Source: Ephydatia muelleri
Taxonomy: Eukaryota > Porifera > Demospongiae > Spongillida > Spongillidae
DNA length: 64,000 bases
Assembly: GCA_013339895.1 (NCBI GenBank)
Contig: JABACO010000022.1
Location: 7,329,951-7,393,950, forward strand
Direction of reading: 5' to 3'
The notes below the pieces were generated by a model. It was not told where the DNA came from, did no database searches, and saw nothing but the letters and a program-made list of their open reading frames with translations. Shown piece by piece: positions 9,784 through 20,998 of the stretch; within the stretch, counting starts at the first letter, position 1, and every line of letters starts with the position of its first letter. Position numbers and translations under genes: made by a program.

Positions 9784-12485
9784 GGTCACGTGAATCCAAT
9801 GACCCCTTTGAGGTGAAAAGGTGTCACTGCATGAAAAGCTTAAGGAACATCTTGTCCTCAAGTTATGGTGGTGAATGGGGCAAGTGTGCTACAAATTGAA
9901 TTGCACGACTGACCTGTCAAGAGCCACGCCCTACAAGGTCACGTGAACCCAATGACTCCTTTGAGGTGAAATGGTGCCACTGCATGAAAAGCTTAAGTAC
10001 CATCTTGTCCTCAAGTTATGGTGGTGAACGGGGCAAGTGTGCTACAAATTGAATTGTACGACTGACCTGTCAAGTGCCACGCCCTCCAAGGTCACGTGAA
10101 TCCAATGACCCCTTTGAGGTGAAAAGGTGTCACTGCATGAAAAGCTTAAGGACCATCTTGTCCTCAAGTTATGGTGGTGAACGGGGCAAGTGTGCTACAT
10201 ATTGAATTGTACGACTGACCTGTCAAGTGCCACGCCCTCCAAGGTCACGTGAATCCAATGACCCCTTTGAGGAGAAAAGGTGTCACTACATGAAAAGCTT
10301 AAGGAACATGTTGTCCTCAAGTTATGTGGTGAATGGGGCAAGTGTGCTACAAATTGAATTATACACCTGTCAAGTGCCACGCCCTCCAAGGTCACGTGAA
10401 TCCAATGACCCCTTTGAGGTGAAAAGGTGTCACTGCATGAAAAGCATCTTGTCCTCAAGTTATGATGGTGAACGCGGGCAAGTGTTCTACAAATTGAATT
10501 GTACGACTGACCTGTCAAGTGCCACGCCCTCCAAGGTCACGTGAATCCAATGACCCCTTTGAGGTGAAAATGTGTCACTGCATGAAAAGCTTAAGGAACA
10601 TCTTGTCCTCAAGTTATGGTGGTGAACGGCGCAAGTGTGCTACAAATTGAATTGTACGACTGACCTGTCAAGTGCCACGCCCTCCAAGGTCACGTGAATC
10701 CAATGACCCCTTTGAGGTGAAAAGGTGTCACTGCATGAAAAGCATCTTGTCCTCAAGTTATGGTGGTGAACGGGGCAAGTGTGCTACAAATTGAATTGTA
10801 CGACTGACCTGTCAAGTGCCACGCCCTCCAAGGTCACGTGAATCCAATGACCCCTTTGAGGTGAAAAGGTGTCACTGCATGAAAAGCTTAAGGACCATCT
10901 TGTCCTCAAGTTATGGTGGTGAACGGGGCAAGTGTGCTACATATTGAATTGTACGACTGACCTGTCAAGTGCCACGCCCTCCAAGGTCACGTGAATCCAA
11001 TGACCCCTTTGAGGTGAAAATGTGTCACTGCATGAAAAGCTTAAGGAACATCTTGTCCTCAAGTTATGGTGGTGAACGGCGCAAGTGTGCTACAAATTGA
11101 ATTGTACGACTGACCTGTCAAGTGCCACGCCCTCCAAGGTCACGTGAATCCAATGACCCCTTTGAGGTGAAAAGGTGTCACTGCATGAAAAGCTTAAGGA
11201 CCATCTTGTCCTCAAGTTATGGTGGTGAACGGGGCAAGTGTGCTACAAATTGAATTGTACGACTGACCTGTCAAGTGCCACGCCCTCCAAGGTCACGTGA
11301 ATCCAATGACCCCTTTGAGGTGAAAAGGTGTCACTGCATGAAAAGCTTAAGGACCATCTTGTCCTCAAGTTATGGTGGTGAACGGGGCAAGTGTGCTACA
11401 TATTGAATTGTACGACTGACCTGTCAAGTGCCACGCCCTCCAAGGTCACGTGAATCCAATGACCCCTTTGAGGTGAAAAGGTGTCACTGCATGAAAAGCA
11501 TCTTGTCCTCAAGTTATGGTGGTGAATTGGGCAAGTGTGCTACAAATTGAATTGTAAGACTGACCTGTCAAGTGCCACGCCCTCCAAGGTCACGTGAATC
11601 CAAAGACCCCTTTGAGGTGAAAAGGTGTCACTGCATGAAAAGCATCTTGTCCTCATGTTATGGTGGTGAACGGGGCAAGTGTGCTACAAATTGAATTGTA
11701 CGACTGGCCTGTCAAGCGCCACGCCCACCAAGGTCACGTGAATCCAATGACCCCTTTGAGGTGAAAAGGTGTCACTGCATGAAAAGCTTTAGGAACATCT
11801 TGTCCTCAAGTTATGGTGGTGAACGGGGCAAGTGTGCTACAAATTGAATGTACAACTCACCTGTCAAGTGCCACGCCCTCGAAGGTCACGTGAATCCAAT
11901 GACCGCTTTAAGGTGAAAAGGTGTCACTGCATGAAAAGCTTAAGAAACATCTTGTCCTCAAGTTATGGTGGTGAACAGGGCAGGTGTGCTGCAAATTGAA
12001 TTGCACAACTCACCTGTCAAGTGCCACGCCCTCCAAGGTCACGTGAATCCAATGACCCCTTTGAGGTGAAAAGGTGTCACTGCATGAAAAGCTTAAGGAA
12101 CATCTTGTCCTCAAGTTATGGTGGTGAACGAGGCAAGTGTGCTACAAATTGAATTGTACGACTGACCTGTCAAGTGCCACGCCCTCCAAGGTCACGTGAA
12201 TCCAATGACCCCTTTGAGGAGAAAAGGTGTCACTACATGAAAAACTTAAGGAACATCTTGTCCTCAAGTTATGTGGTGAATGGGGCAAGTGTGCTACAAA
12301 TTGAATTATACACCTGTCAAGTGCCACTCCCTCCATGGTCACGTGAATCCAATGACTCTTATGAAGTGAAAAGGTGTCACGTCATTGCATGAAAAGCTTA
12401 AGGACCATCAGGTTCTCAAACAGGGCAAGTGTGCTACAAATTGAATTGTACTACTCACCTGTCAAGTGCCACCACGTGAGTCTTA
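9784..12485. repeat. Minisatellite array, about 18 units of about 150 bp
   Basis: Units start with AAGGTCACGTGAATCCAATG and continue through TTGTCCTCAAGTTATGG and GACCTGTCAAGTGCCACGCC. Spacings read from successive GCCCTCC landmarks are 153, 147, 145 and 153 bp; shorter units lack the CTTAAGGAAC segment. Variant units recur at longer intervals: the AAAATGTGTC unit at 10566 and 11016, and the GAGGAGAAAAGG/ATACACCTG unit near 10270 and 12220, which shows higher-order duplication. Each unit holds a CACGTG E-box-like core. Units at both ends are more diverged. The ORFs on both strands merely reflect the repeat. Confidence 0.95.
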
Positions 12486-13169
12486 TGACTCGAGGTGTAC
12501 TGCATGGAAAGTCCAAGGAACATCTTGTCTGTAACCTGCTTTGATGCATGGCATGACAGGCTGTAAATTCAACATGCTTGTTCAACTCCAGTGTTGTACA
12601 CTACAGTTCACCACAAGACTGGGCCATATGGTCTTGGACCAGTACTCGTTAACATAAGCTCCCTGGCGTGGGTTAAAAAATGTGATCGAACCTGGCCTCC
12701 TATAATATAAACCTAACTGCACGTGTTAACACATAACTTTGGCGTAGGGCCTACAGACCACTAGGTCCTTGTCCAAAGTTTCTATCATTTGGTAAGCTAT
12801 TATGACATTAAAATACTGCCAACGCTTGAAGTTCAACATGTGAACGTTTGAGTCCGTTTATATTACATAGCATTGAGTCTTATGATCTACGCTCAATCTC
12901 ACCTTTGCATGAGACATTCCAGCAGGAAAGATACCATTTGAATTCACGCGCGCCTGAAATAATAACGATTATACTCACGTGCATGAGTTGCATAAATTCA
13001 TTGTTGGACCGTGTTATGAATATGCGCTATGAATAATTGTAGCCCGTGGATTCATGAAATATACCAGGAGATATTTGAAATATGCACTGACCTTGGTATA
13101 TTGGTGGTAAATGCAAAATATGCGCAGAAATATACAGTAGCGTATACTAGGTTTTTTGCACAGTGTTAC

Positions 13170-13445
13170 ATGTATGCGGGCAGTCTGAACAGCTAATTAT
13201 AAACGGCTTTGTATAATTTGTGACCACGCCAGCTAGCGTGGGAGATAATATAGTAAGGTGATCGTTGATTAATTAATTCATGTCGCAAATTGTCTGTTCA
13301 GAGCATATATAAGAGGGACTAGGTTTATATGGCGGTGGACCAGTCAGTTCGATGTTGCATCCTTTAATTTCCCCCGCTTTTTATTTGCAAGATCTATAGA
13401 ACGTTTTGAAGCTGATCCGATTCGATTATCCTATTAACAATAACG
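13170..13445 (+). promoter_or_regulatory. Candidate TATA promoter in dispersed element
   Basis: TATATAAG at 13306-13313 lies about 35 bases before a CCAGTCAGTT initiator-like sequence, followed by a T-rich and C-rich stretch. The second copy (27420-27735) keeps the arrangement but reads TATATACG. No long ORF follows, so this may drive a non-coding or defective transcript. It is a suggestion from base composition only. Confidence 0.3.
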
Positions 13446-13896
13446 TATTAACTTGCGTGATCGCTCTGCATGCAATACATACTCGCAGATCACCTTTGTA
13501 CGAACATTATAGGTTTATTGAACCTAGAGTCATCAATCCATTCAACCATGCGTATTTGATCATAAATCAACTGAACATTTGTCCCAGTGAAATTGTGAAG
13601 GACTATACTAGCTGCACGAAAGTTAATAGTGGTAGTAAACAGATGCCAATACATGACCTTTGTTATTGTCATAACCAGTAGTTGCAAGGAAACAATGCCT
13701 GCATGCATACTATCTGCTGCACTCTGCATTGTATCCATATACCATATGCACGCAACCATTTGCATCATGCATATATTGAATGTGTGCACCAATTTAGGTG
13801 CACACGCACAGATAGTAAAAGTGTGCAGGCCTACTGATGATGTATAACAGCGAATGCACTTCCATGCATCAGTGCAATTGGTAGACCTGCATGGGC
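13446..13896. other. Non-coding segment, differs between the two element copies
   Basis: Overlapping ORFs occur on both strands (13406-13681 +, 13490-13924 -) without recognisable domains. The second element copy carries unrelated sequence at this place (27740-28448). I see no gene. Confidence 0.4.
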
Positions 13897-13961
13897 AGCA
13901 AGTTAGTTCTAATCTCTTCATCATGCATTATGCATGATGAAGAGATTAGAACTAACTTGCT
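13897..13961. repeat. 65 bp palindrome
   Basis: AGCAAGTTAGTTC...CATCATGCAT is followed immediately by its exact inverse, ending at 13961. The copy at 28558-28590 has only the first half, so the palindrome arose at the junction between the insertion and the outer inverted repeat. Confidence 0.85.
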
Positions 13962-14430
13962 ACAACCTCCCTGGTTGTAATGATAGAAATGATTTCTATC
14001 ACTACAACCAGGAAGGTAGTAAGATCTTATTTTTAACTCTATCACTATAATCAGATAGGTAAGATAAAAAGCAATTATTGTTATATAAAATATTTGCAAA
14101 GTGTCGAAAACTTTATCAATGCAATGTTTTTATCTTTAACTCTTTCACGGGCAACGGAACAATATTGCACATAGGTGCTGTACTAAAACCACTCTGTTTA
14201 TCTAAATCATTAACACTTTTGTAGTGACAACACATTTTAAAAGTAGTTTTTAGGTCATACTAGTGTAAGTTGTTTGCAAACTAGCAACGCGGAAATGCTT
14301 ATTTCGCACTACATGTGTACAGCAATAATTGGCTTCGTCCGCGGAAGAGTTAATCAGAGAGGGTATACAAATGTGTAGTGTTGGTTCTTACTAAGAATTG
14401 ACTAATCCACTACAACATCTATTGAGAACA
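13960..14430. repeat. Outer inverted repeat around the 6.6 kb insertion (right half)
   Basis: Reverse complement of 6840-7310, diverged by scattered substitutions. The end overlaps the inverse of the 3' end of the unknown gene at 6124-6844 (the AACATCTATTGAGAACAAG block). Confidence 0.8.
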
Positions 14431-15001
14431 AGAGTTCACAGGTAGGCACTTGGGCTGTGCCCTGAGCATTGACCAAGTCACTCATATTGTAGAAAGCGCA
14501 AGTGAGGTAGAGTTGTTCGCAAACATATGAAACATTACATTTGCCGGCGCACATATTTACGTAGATGTAAACATGCCATACATATACGCTAATATTTGCA
14601 ATACATTTACCGCGTACGTAAAGGTAAATACATATTTACTGACATATTTACAACATATTTGCGACAAGAGTAAATACGTTTGAGAAAATACCTTGGCAAC
14701 TCTTGGAGAAGAGACTACATGTAAGCCTAGTAGGCTTTTTGAAAACCGACCTTGGTAAGGGGAGACTCTAGATTACATCAGCAGTGGTCAAGGTGGTTTT
14801 ACTGTTACGTAAACTTTACTACGGGTGCAGACTTTACAATTTTTGTTAGATAACGATATACTCCCCTACATGCATTAAAATTAGCACCTCGTAGATACGG
14901 AAAATAAAACATATTCATCGGGAGTTAGGAAAACTGTCAGTGTTCTTTGCAAAGGGTCATCTACTCACTAATTGTATTCATCATTATTTTTATTCAATTT
15001 G
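14431..15001. other. Shared core DNA without a recognised gene
   Basis: Matches 54430-54900 in reverse orientation. It contains the inverse of the unknown gene's 3' end (14440-14510), then AT-rich DNA with several TAAATA/CATATTTAC words. No ORF is supported. Confidence 0.5.
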
Positions 15002-15395
15002 CAGTGGAGAACTACTTACCTTTGCAATTAACAAAGCAAACTAGCAATTGAATTTTAGCTGTTCTTCAAGCTCGAGCCGCTTTTGATCGTTTTATAAAAC
15101 CTTACTTTCTTCGCGTCCATGTACGCGGAACGTGCAGAAGATTAATGCATTGCACTCGCTCAACTTGACCCTATGCACTGAAATAAGAATTCAACGTGTA
15201 TCTCAAATTATGCCCACTTGGGTAGACATGCTGCCTTGCATGTACACATTTCACTTAAGTGTTAGCCAGCAGTACATGGAAGCGAAGAAAGTAAGGTTTT
15301 ATAAAACGATCAAAAACGGAGCTTGAAGAACAGCTAAAACTCAACCGTATCTATAGCAGTTTGCTTTGTTATTGCAAAGGTTAGTGCTTCTCCAC
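15002..15395. mobile_element. Foldback element, left-arm copy
   Basis: CAGTGGAGAA at the left end is inverted as CTTCTCCAC at the right. The inner parts TTTTATAAAACCTTACTTTC and its inverse extend the terminal repeats to over 100 bp around a unique centre of about 170 bp. The mirrored site in the right arm (51313-51732) carries the same element, so it was inserted before the arms separated. Confidence 0.85.
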
Positions 15396-15413
15396 CTCAT
15401 CCTTGACTATCTG

Positions 15414-15708
15414 TGTGAGGGTCCGGGAACCCGACCCTCTGGACAGAGGTGACGTGATCTCTGAACTGGGGCCGCCGCGGGAGCCGTACGGACACATTGT
15501 GGTGCAATAGATAGAGGGCGGGCGGGGAATGTTCTGGAATGTTCTACTGTTGCTATATATATTGTGAGGGGGTACGGTCAAGGAGAGACTCTTTTTGTGA
15601 TTAAAAGTTGTTGTTAGGAAGCTGACGTAGCTAGACGCTGGTGGTGATCGCGGCACTAAGGACTATAAGGAGACGCAAGCGCGTAGTAATCCCTGGTGGT
15701 CCGTGACA
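15414..15708 (+). mobile_element. Solo LTR with 5 bp target duplication
   Basis: A 295 bp sequence opens TGTGAGGGTCC and closes GGTCCGTGACA. It is flanked on both sides by ATCTG (15409-15413 and 15709-15713). It is GC-richer than its surroundings, has a TATATATA box near 15554 and an ATTAAA signal near 15601, as an LTR promoter and polyadenylation region would. The right arm keeps the empty site with a single ATCTG. It differs from the Gypsy LTR at 58937-59186, so its parent family is unknown (5 bp duplications fit Gypsy or BEL). Confidence 0.88.
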
Positions 15709-15833
15709 ATCTGATACAATTTAGCAATTTGCTAAAATTCAGCAGATATATGAGAATGGTACACGGCGTAACCATGTGCATGCAGCGACATAGCAATTAA
15801 AACCACTTAGCATTATGCCTTAGGTGAATGCAT

Positions 15834-16160
15834 TTAGCTAGCTGGATAGGTAATAGGTTCCATTGTTTCTTCTGGAGTATTTTTTTTGCTGTGGAGAAAA
15901 TCCTTTCTGAAGGTGCAGTCGAGGCTAGATATCTCCTTGCCCGTTTGGTACATGAGGGAAGTATAGTTCATTCTTTTCTCACCACTCCATTGGATCATCT
16001 CTTCTAAAATAAATTTCAACTTCTTTAAGATACCTCTGAAATTCGACTTCAATGTGATGATAATTATCAATGACTTGCAATTGACCAGGGGATTTATCTT
16101 TTTGTCCGAACAGAATATGAATTCCACCTCTTCGCTTTCTTGCCGCCGCCAAAACCGAAA
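15834..16160 (-). pseudogene. hAT transposase C-terminal remnant (left copy)
   Basis: Across two minus-strand frames one reads DDPMEWWEKNELYFPH, then LARRYLASTAPSERIFSTAK. Together these are the signature of the hAT dimerisation domain (the EWW block and the APSERxFS block). A frame change between the blocks and the absence of the catalytic upstream part make it a fossil. The same remnant is mirrored in the right arm at about 50840-51165, so it predates the arm divergence. The 110-residue ORF in the third frame is a shadow. Confidence 0.75.
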
Positions 16161-16671
16161 TTGCAATGAATATTAATACGGTGAATATACTATCGCGATA
16201 CTTTCAATCACATCGCGACGATATCCGCAAAAGACCACATTGCGGCACCACTGCTTACAAGTACACATATTTATACGAGTACAGTTCATTGTCCCGTTCA
16301 GGGTATCAGTACTAGAAGAAGCGGGCCAGGATTGAACGTGTGTTGACTGAGTTGAGGCGTGGCTTTAAAGCTCAGTTGCCACCTCCGCATTTCCGCGAAT
16401 AGTTATGTCAGTCTGTGATGAAGGAGGCCGAGGACTGATCTGTATCTGAGATCTCTTGCACAATATTAGTAAAATAACTAGTTCATGACGTAAAGCATGA
16501 CTTACTGCATTACGTAATTACCGCGACCGCAAGTACTAATTATACAGCACTTTACCTTTCACTGAAGATGCCATAAATATATATCATTATGATCTTCCGA
16601 TTCTCTCTATCCATGCACTAATACAATCGGAAATACATAGATATCCTCTCGATGTATTGGAATTTCTGAAT
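16161..16671. other. Shared core DNA without a recognised gene
   Basis: Corresponds to 49680-49968 and 50781-50830 of the right arm, where an 812 bp foldback element interrupts it. No ORF or RNA gene is apparent. Confidence 0.45.
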
Positions 16672-19558
16672 CTGAACCTGCGTCAGCAGGTTCAATATAG
16701 GATTGATTGAGGAGTCATGAATGTCATTAAAAATTTTCAGTTGCGTCGCGAGGGACAACGAAGAAACGGATAGCTTTTCTCTTTGCAGCAATCGAACGAC
16801 AACACCAAGATCTACGTTTTGGTGCTAGTTTCATGTCATAAAACTATGCCCTTCTAGACCAACTAAGAACCTGTTTCTCGTGCCCATGCCCAAAAAAATT
16901 GTTGGTCGTCGTCGTCTTCTTCTTCTTCTTCTTCTCCGTCAAGTATAACTCACGCTAGGAATGGTTTTAAAGAACGGCGATAGTACCAATCGCTTCAGAA
17001 TTTACCGGCGCGGTGCCCCTTAAGGTAATAAAGAAGCTACAACGAAAAAGTACTATATACGGTATGGGTATATTACTATGTTCTAAATACAGGAGTATGG
17101 ATAATTTTAGGCAGTATAAATACTCCAACAGGCACAAAATTTATTTTGGTGTCAGTTTAGTCCTTACTTATTTTGGCTAGTGAAGTTGTTTTTCTAAAAA
17201 TGCCTTCGCGTAATCGAAAGAAGAGAACGAAGCAACGAGCGGAATACCTCCAAAAGCAAGAAGAGAACAAGGCTAAAGCCCGAGAGCGCTACAAGGCCGA
17301 CCCTGAAAAAAAGAAGGCCTCTGTACGCGAGAGCTACAAGGCCGATCCTGAAAAAAAGAAGGCCTCTGTACGCGAGAGCTACAAGGCCGATCCTGAAAAA
17401 AAGAAGGCCTCTGTACGCGAGAGCTACAAGGCCGATCCTGAAAAAAAGAAGGCCTCTGTACGCGAGAGCTACAAGGCCGATCCTGAAAAAAAGAAGGCCT
17501 CTGTACGCGAGAGCTACATCGCAAATATTGAACCTAAGCGTGCTGCTAAAAGGCAGCGATATGGAGAGGACCTCGAGGAGAACCGTGCTGCTAAAAGGCA
17601 GCGATATGGAGAGGACCTCGAGGAGAACCGTGCTGCTAAAAGGCAGCGATATGGAGAGGACCTCGAGGAGAACCGTGCTGTTAAAAGGCAGCGATATCAA
17701 GAGAGCGTCGAGGAGAACCGTGCTGCTAAAAGGCGGATATACAGGGGTAATTCAGCTACCATTAAGGCAGCTAGAATGAGTCGGTATTGGAAGGGTCGTA
17801 GAACTACCACTACCACTACCACTACCACCCAAAGGTATGTTATAGCATGCTGTATGTACCATTTAAAATCTAAGGGCTGCTATGCACGTGGCTCATGGCT
17901 TCCTGTCATGCACACATTAACACTCTTGTATGCCTGCATGACATATTATCAGATGTACAGTATGGCTTCCTACACGGGATGTTCCCTGGTAAAGGTCAAT
18001 GTTTGTACAAAAGGTTATTTGTACATGTACATGCATCTGTGTCTGTTACATTGTAAATGTGATGTGCAATAAAGGACTATACACATGTGTGTACTACTGT
18101 AATTGCATTTTCAGAAATTTAATTAACAAGTCTGTCATGCGCATCCAACCCTTGCATGCAACCGATTATCAGATGTACAGTAAGGCTTCCCACAAGTAAA
18201 AGTTCCCCATGTACATGTAAAGGGTACAAAAGGTAATTTGTGTCTCTCACATTGTTTTAAAGGTCCACTACACATGTGTGTACAGAAAATTGAGTTGTAT
18301 GAAAATAAAATAATTCACGTTATGCGCAGTTGGTAAAATGTTTTGATACATGATAAGGCATAATGTGTGGTAAAATAAAAGTACTGCAACCCTATCTTCT
18401 CCCATATAGTTACTCCCTGTTTGAGCCCAACTCTCGCACACTAGCAGAGTATGGAGTGAGTCTTGAAAAAGCAATTCTTAGGGATAGTGAGCTTCTGAGT
18501 GATGTAAACAATGCTTTCTGCAATAGCCATCCATTGCTAGCTCAAAAGGTTGTTACAAGATCTGCCCGTGCAGCAGTAAGTAAGATTAGTGCAGATGCAT
18601 TACTTGCTAAAGCAATAAGTGTACGAAGATCACAGGCAGAAGTGCCGCCGCCGCCTGCAGCAGCGCTGGACCCACGGCCACCGCCAGCAGAAGTGCCGCC
18701 ACCGCCTGCAGCAGCGCTGGACCCACGGCCACCGCCAGCAGAAGTGCCGCCACCGCCTGCAGCAGCGCTGGACCCACGGCCACCGCCAGCAGAAGCCCCG
18801 CCACCGCCTGCAGCAGTGCTGGACCCTCCGCCACCGCCAGCAGAAGCGCGGCCACCGCCTGCAGCAGCGCTGGACCCACCGCCTGCAGCGTTACCCCCGC
18901 TGATGCTCCCCCCAATGCTGCCCCCAATGCTGCCCCCAATGCTGCCCCCGCCTTTTTTACTGCCCCCGCCACCCGCATGGCCTTACCCCGGGGGGGGGGG
19001 AGAAGAAGAAGAGGAAGAGGCCGAGGAAGAGGAGGCGGCAAAACTATTTATTTTATCAAAACAACTACACTTATCACTATTAATTTTATTGTTATTGTAA
19101 CATTAATTTTACATACGTATTTATTAAAGTTATATAGTAACTTGTGGTCGGGGCAATGCACAAAGCGTTCGTAAGGTATAGACATTTTGTCCATTGCACA
19201 TCGTTCCTCATCACATTACAGTTATGAAGCTTCGTTGACACGGAGAAAAAAAAACTTATGAAACAAGTAAATAAAAACCTTCTCTAACGAGAAAGTTGGT
19301 GGGCATATAGGATTGACAATGTTGGTGTAAAAAGCACGGAAACAAGTGTGACAGAAATGTTACTGGAAAATTGAAATAGGCCTATATTTAGCCCAGTCAC
19401 ATTTAGGCAGCGCACGCCTGAGAAAATGGGCTAAATATAGGCCTATTTCAATTTTCCAGTAACATTTCTGTCACACTTGTTTCCGTGCTTTTTACACCAA
19501 CATTGTCAATCCTATATGCCCACCAACTTTCTCGTTAGAGAAGGTTTTTATTTACTTG
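16672..19558. mobile_element. 2.9 kb arm-specific insertion with repeat-rich gene
   Basis: The right arm passes directly from sequence matching TTGGAATTTCTGAAT (left border) to sequence matching the TATAAATCCAAATTCAG border, near 49655. The insert holds a trinucleotide tract (16906-16935), the two-exon repeat-rich gene and a foldback structure (19262-19560) at its right end. No clean target duplication is visible. It could be one composite mobile element or nested insertions. Confidence 0.65.
17200..19100 (+). CDS. Two-exon repeat-rich protein (lysine-rich repeats plus proline-rich region)
   Basis: Exon 1 probably runs from ATG 17200 to 17834 and exon 2 from 18410 to the stop at 19100. Donor AAAG|GTATGT and acceptor CCATATAG|T join in phase, making a Ser codon across the junction. 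Exon 1 encodes five copies of a 17-residue unit (RESYKADPEKKKASV type), then about four units of RAAKRQRYGEDLEEN type, then a Thr run; all are highly basic and probably helical. Exon 2 starts with an ordered segment (LAEYGVSLEKAILRD) and continues as PPPPAAALDPRPPPAE repeats, Leu/Pro repeats and a Glu-rich end. A ten-G run at 18991-19000 may have shifted the reading frame. Similar Lys-rich repeat proteins occur near transposons in invertebrates. Function unknown; it lies in a mobile, arm-specific segment. Confidence 0.55.
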
Positions 19559-19560
19559 TT
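19262..19560. mobile_element. Foldback element, copy 1
   Basis: AACAAGTAAATAAAAACCTT at the left is inverted at the right end (19560), and the arms match over about 135 bp (19262-19395 with 19427-19560) around a 30 bp loop. Terminal words such as AGAAAGTTGGTGGG and GGTGTAAAAAGCA recur at 63100-63322, which defines a family of foldback elements. It ends exactly at the border of the 2.9 kb insertion. Confidence 0.85.
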
Positions 19561-19736
19561 TATTATAAATCCAAATTCAGTTTAACCTACAGTAGTGGCA
19601 AACATCAAAGCGGTTTGGTTTCCACTTGGGAGCTTACTGCGCTCCAGACTCCTAGCTGAAGTGGGAGGGCACACCCTCCACCTTGGCCGCCACTCTATAG
19701 GTTTCATTCCTATACGTCACTGCACTTGACTCTACA

Positions 19737-19800
<64 letters not shown>
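19737..19800. repeat. (AC)n microsatellite
   Basis: Pure AC dinucleotide tract in the left-arm core; the right arm has no tract of this length at the matching place (about 49490). Confidence 0.98.
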
Positions 19801-19803
<3 letters not shown>

Positions 19804-19918
19804 ACTCCTTGTCTCTGAGTCATAGTACACTGACTTAACGTGCTTCTCAGAGCAATGAACTGCAACGCGCGCTGTATTATATGAAAGTATACGAAAGACA
19901 ATTCAGTGTTCTACACCT

Positions 19919-19979
19919 TTGTGTGTGTGTGCTTGTGTGTGTGTGTGTGTTGTGTGTGTGTGTTTGTGTGTGTATGTGT

Positions 19980-20010
<31 letters not shown>
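19919..20010. repeat. (TG)n microsatellite followed by poly-G
   Basis: TG repeats with interruptions, then a G run. The mirrored site 49225-49361 carries a much longer uninterrupted AC tract, so repeat length differs strongly between the arms. Confidence 0.97.
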
Positions 20011-20998
20011 TAAATAAAAGTGCAGCCAATATGGCAACTACAGTTCCTATTCGCCACCGAAATTTCGTTCTGGCTGAGTGGCTGGTGTGTGTTTATCCTT
20101 CCGGAAGTCAAGTAAGCTTATTCAAAGTTCAAAGTAGTAGTTTGGCTTGCGTTGTAATTTGATTAGGCCGTGCGTAGTAAGCCCAACTGTAGATGTTAAG
20201 CTGGGACTTCCGCGTTGGTGGTCCCAACGGACGTCCCTGATTAACATGTTGAAGTACACACCCAAGTCATAGAATGGATTGTTTTATCTCACTGCATGCT
20301 ATATACCAAAGAAGCAATGACACGCTTTATAGCAGATCTATGCCATCTGCACATATGTTGCAGTACATTTCTGTCTTCATGCCTATAAAACAACCAATGC
20401 ATTTTCAACTAGCCATGCATGCATCCATGCACACACAAAAAGAAACTTGTAATCAGACGTGCAGGCTCTCAGCCTGACCACCAACTTTCTATGCACTGCA
20501 CTGGCGTGCATGTTGTTGAACGAATGGGGAAAAAGAAAGGAAAATACCCAGATAGGAAGTACTCTCTTGTTAATAGTAGTGTTCATCACAAATAATAAAC
20601 CCCTCTACAGAGCAACTTAAAAACAACATCAATAAACACAAAGACAAATAGAATTATACATGTATACGTACAAGTTTCTAGTGCGCTATATTTCAACGAG
20701 TCTACCACTCTATAGTATAGTCTCGTATCCAAGAATGCCTTGTTACTACATGCGATCATTTAGGCAGTCTGCATGGAACAAGACTGCTCATCGCTTTGCT
20801 TTCACTCTGAGTTCGCCGTGTTGATCAATTCATATTGCTGAAATTACGTGTATCCATCACAGCGCTGTGTAATCATTTCGGAAACTTTTGCGATTCGCGG
20901 AGGCGAGTCACTCGTCCATCCATTTTGCTTTAAAATCTCATGTGACTCATTACCTGTGCAATTTAGATTTGTTTTTATCTTCTACGTCATTCGTTAAA

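Larger units (their letters stand above)
7305..13927. mobile_element. Large insertion, copy 1 of a dispersed element (with minisatellite)
   Basis: The start (7305-8205) is repeated in direct orientation at 26555-27415. The segment 13170-13440 is repeated at 27420-27735, and 13790-13927 at 28448-28590. So one element of about 2 kb core lies at both places. In this copy the core is interrupted by 8.2-13.17 kb, which holds the minisatellite. The right arm lacks the whole block. Both copies have a poly-G run after GAAAACGG (8051-8077 here). No transposase is recognised. Confidence 0.7.

Noticed and set aside
9784..12485. Overlapping ORFs on both strands inside the minisatellite (e.g. 10195-10518, 12142-12392)
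   Set aside because: They follow the repeat unit and break wherever a unit has an indel; no protein family is seen.
15381..15656. 91-codon minus-strand ORF
   Set aside because: It is antisense to the solo LTR, whose ends and target duplication explain the sequence.
17290..17520. Evenly spaced direct repeats that could look like a CRISPR array
   Set aside because: Units are contiguous 51 bp codon repeats in an open frame, with no variable spacers, in animal DNA.
17194..17700. 168-codon minus-strand ORF with regular Leu/Phe repeats
   Set aside because: It is the mirror of the lysine-rich repeat coding sequence; the plus strand has the ATG, the in-phase splice and the charge pattern of a real protein.
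18607..19041. 144-codon minus-strand ORF rich in Ala and Leu
   Set aside because: It is the antisense of the proline/alanine repeats of exon 2 and has no independent support.
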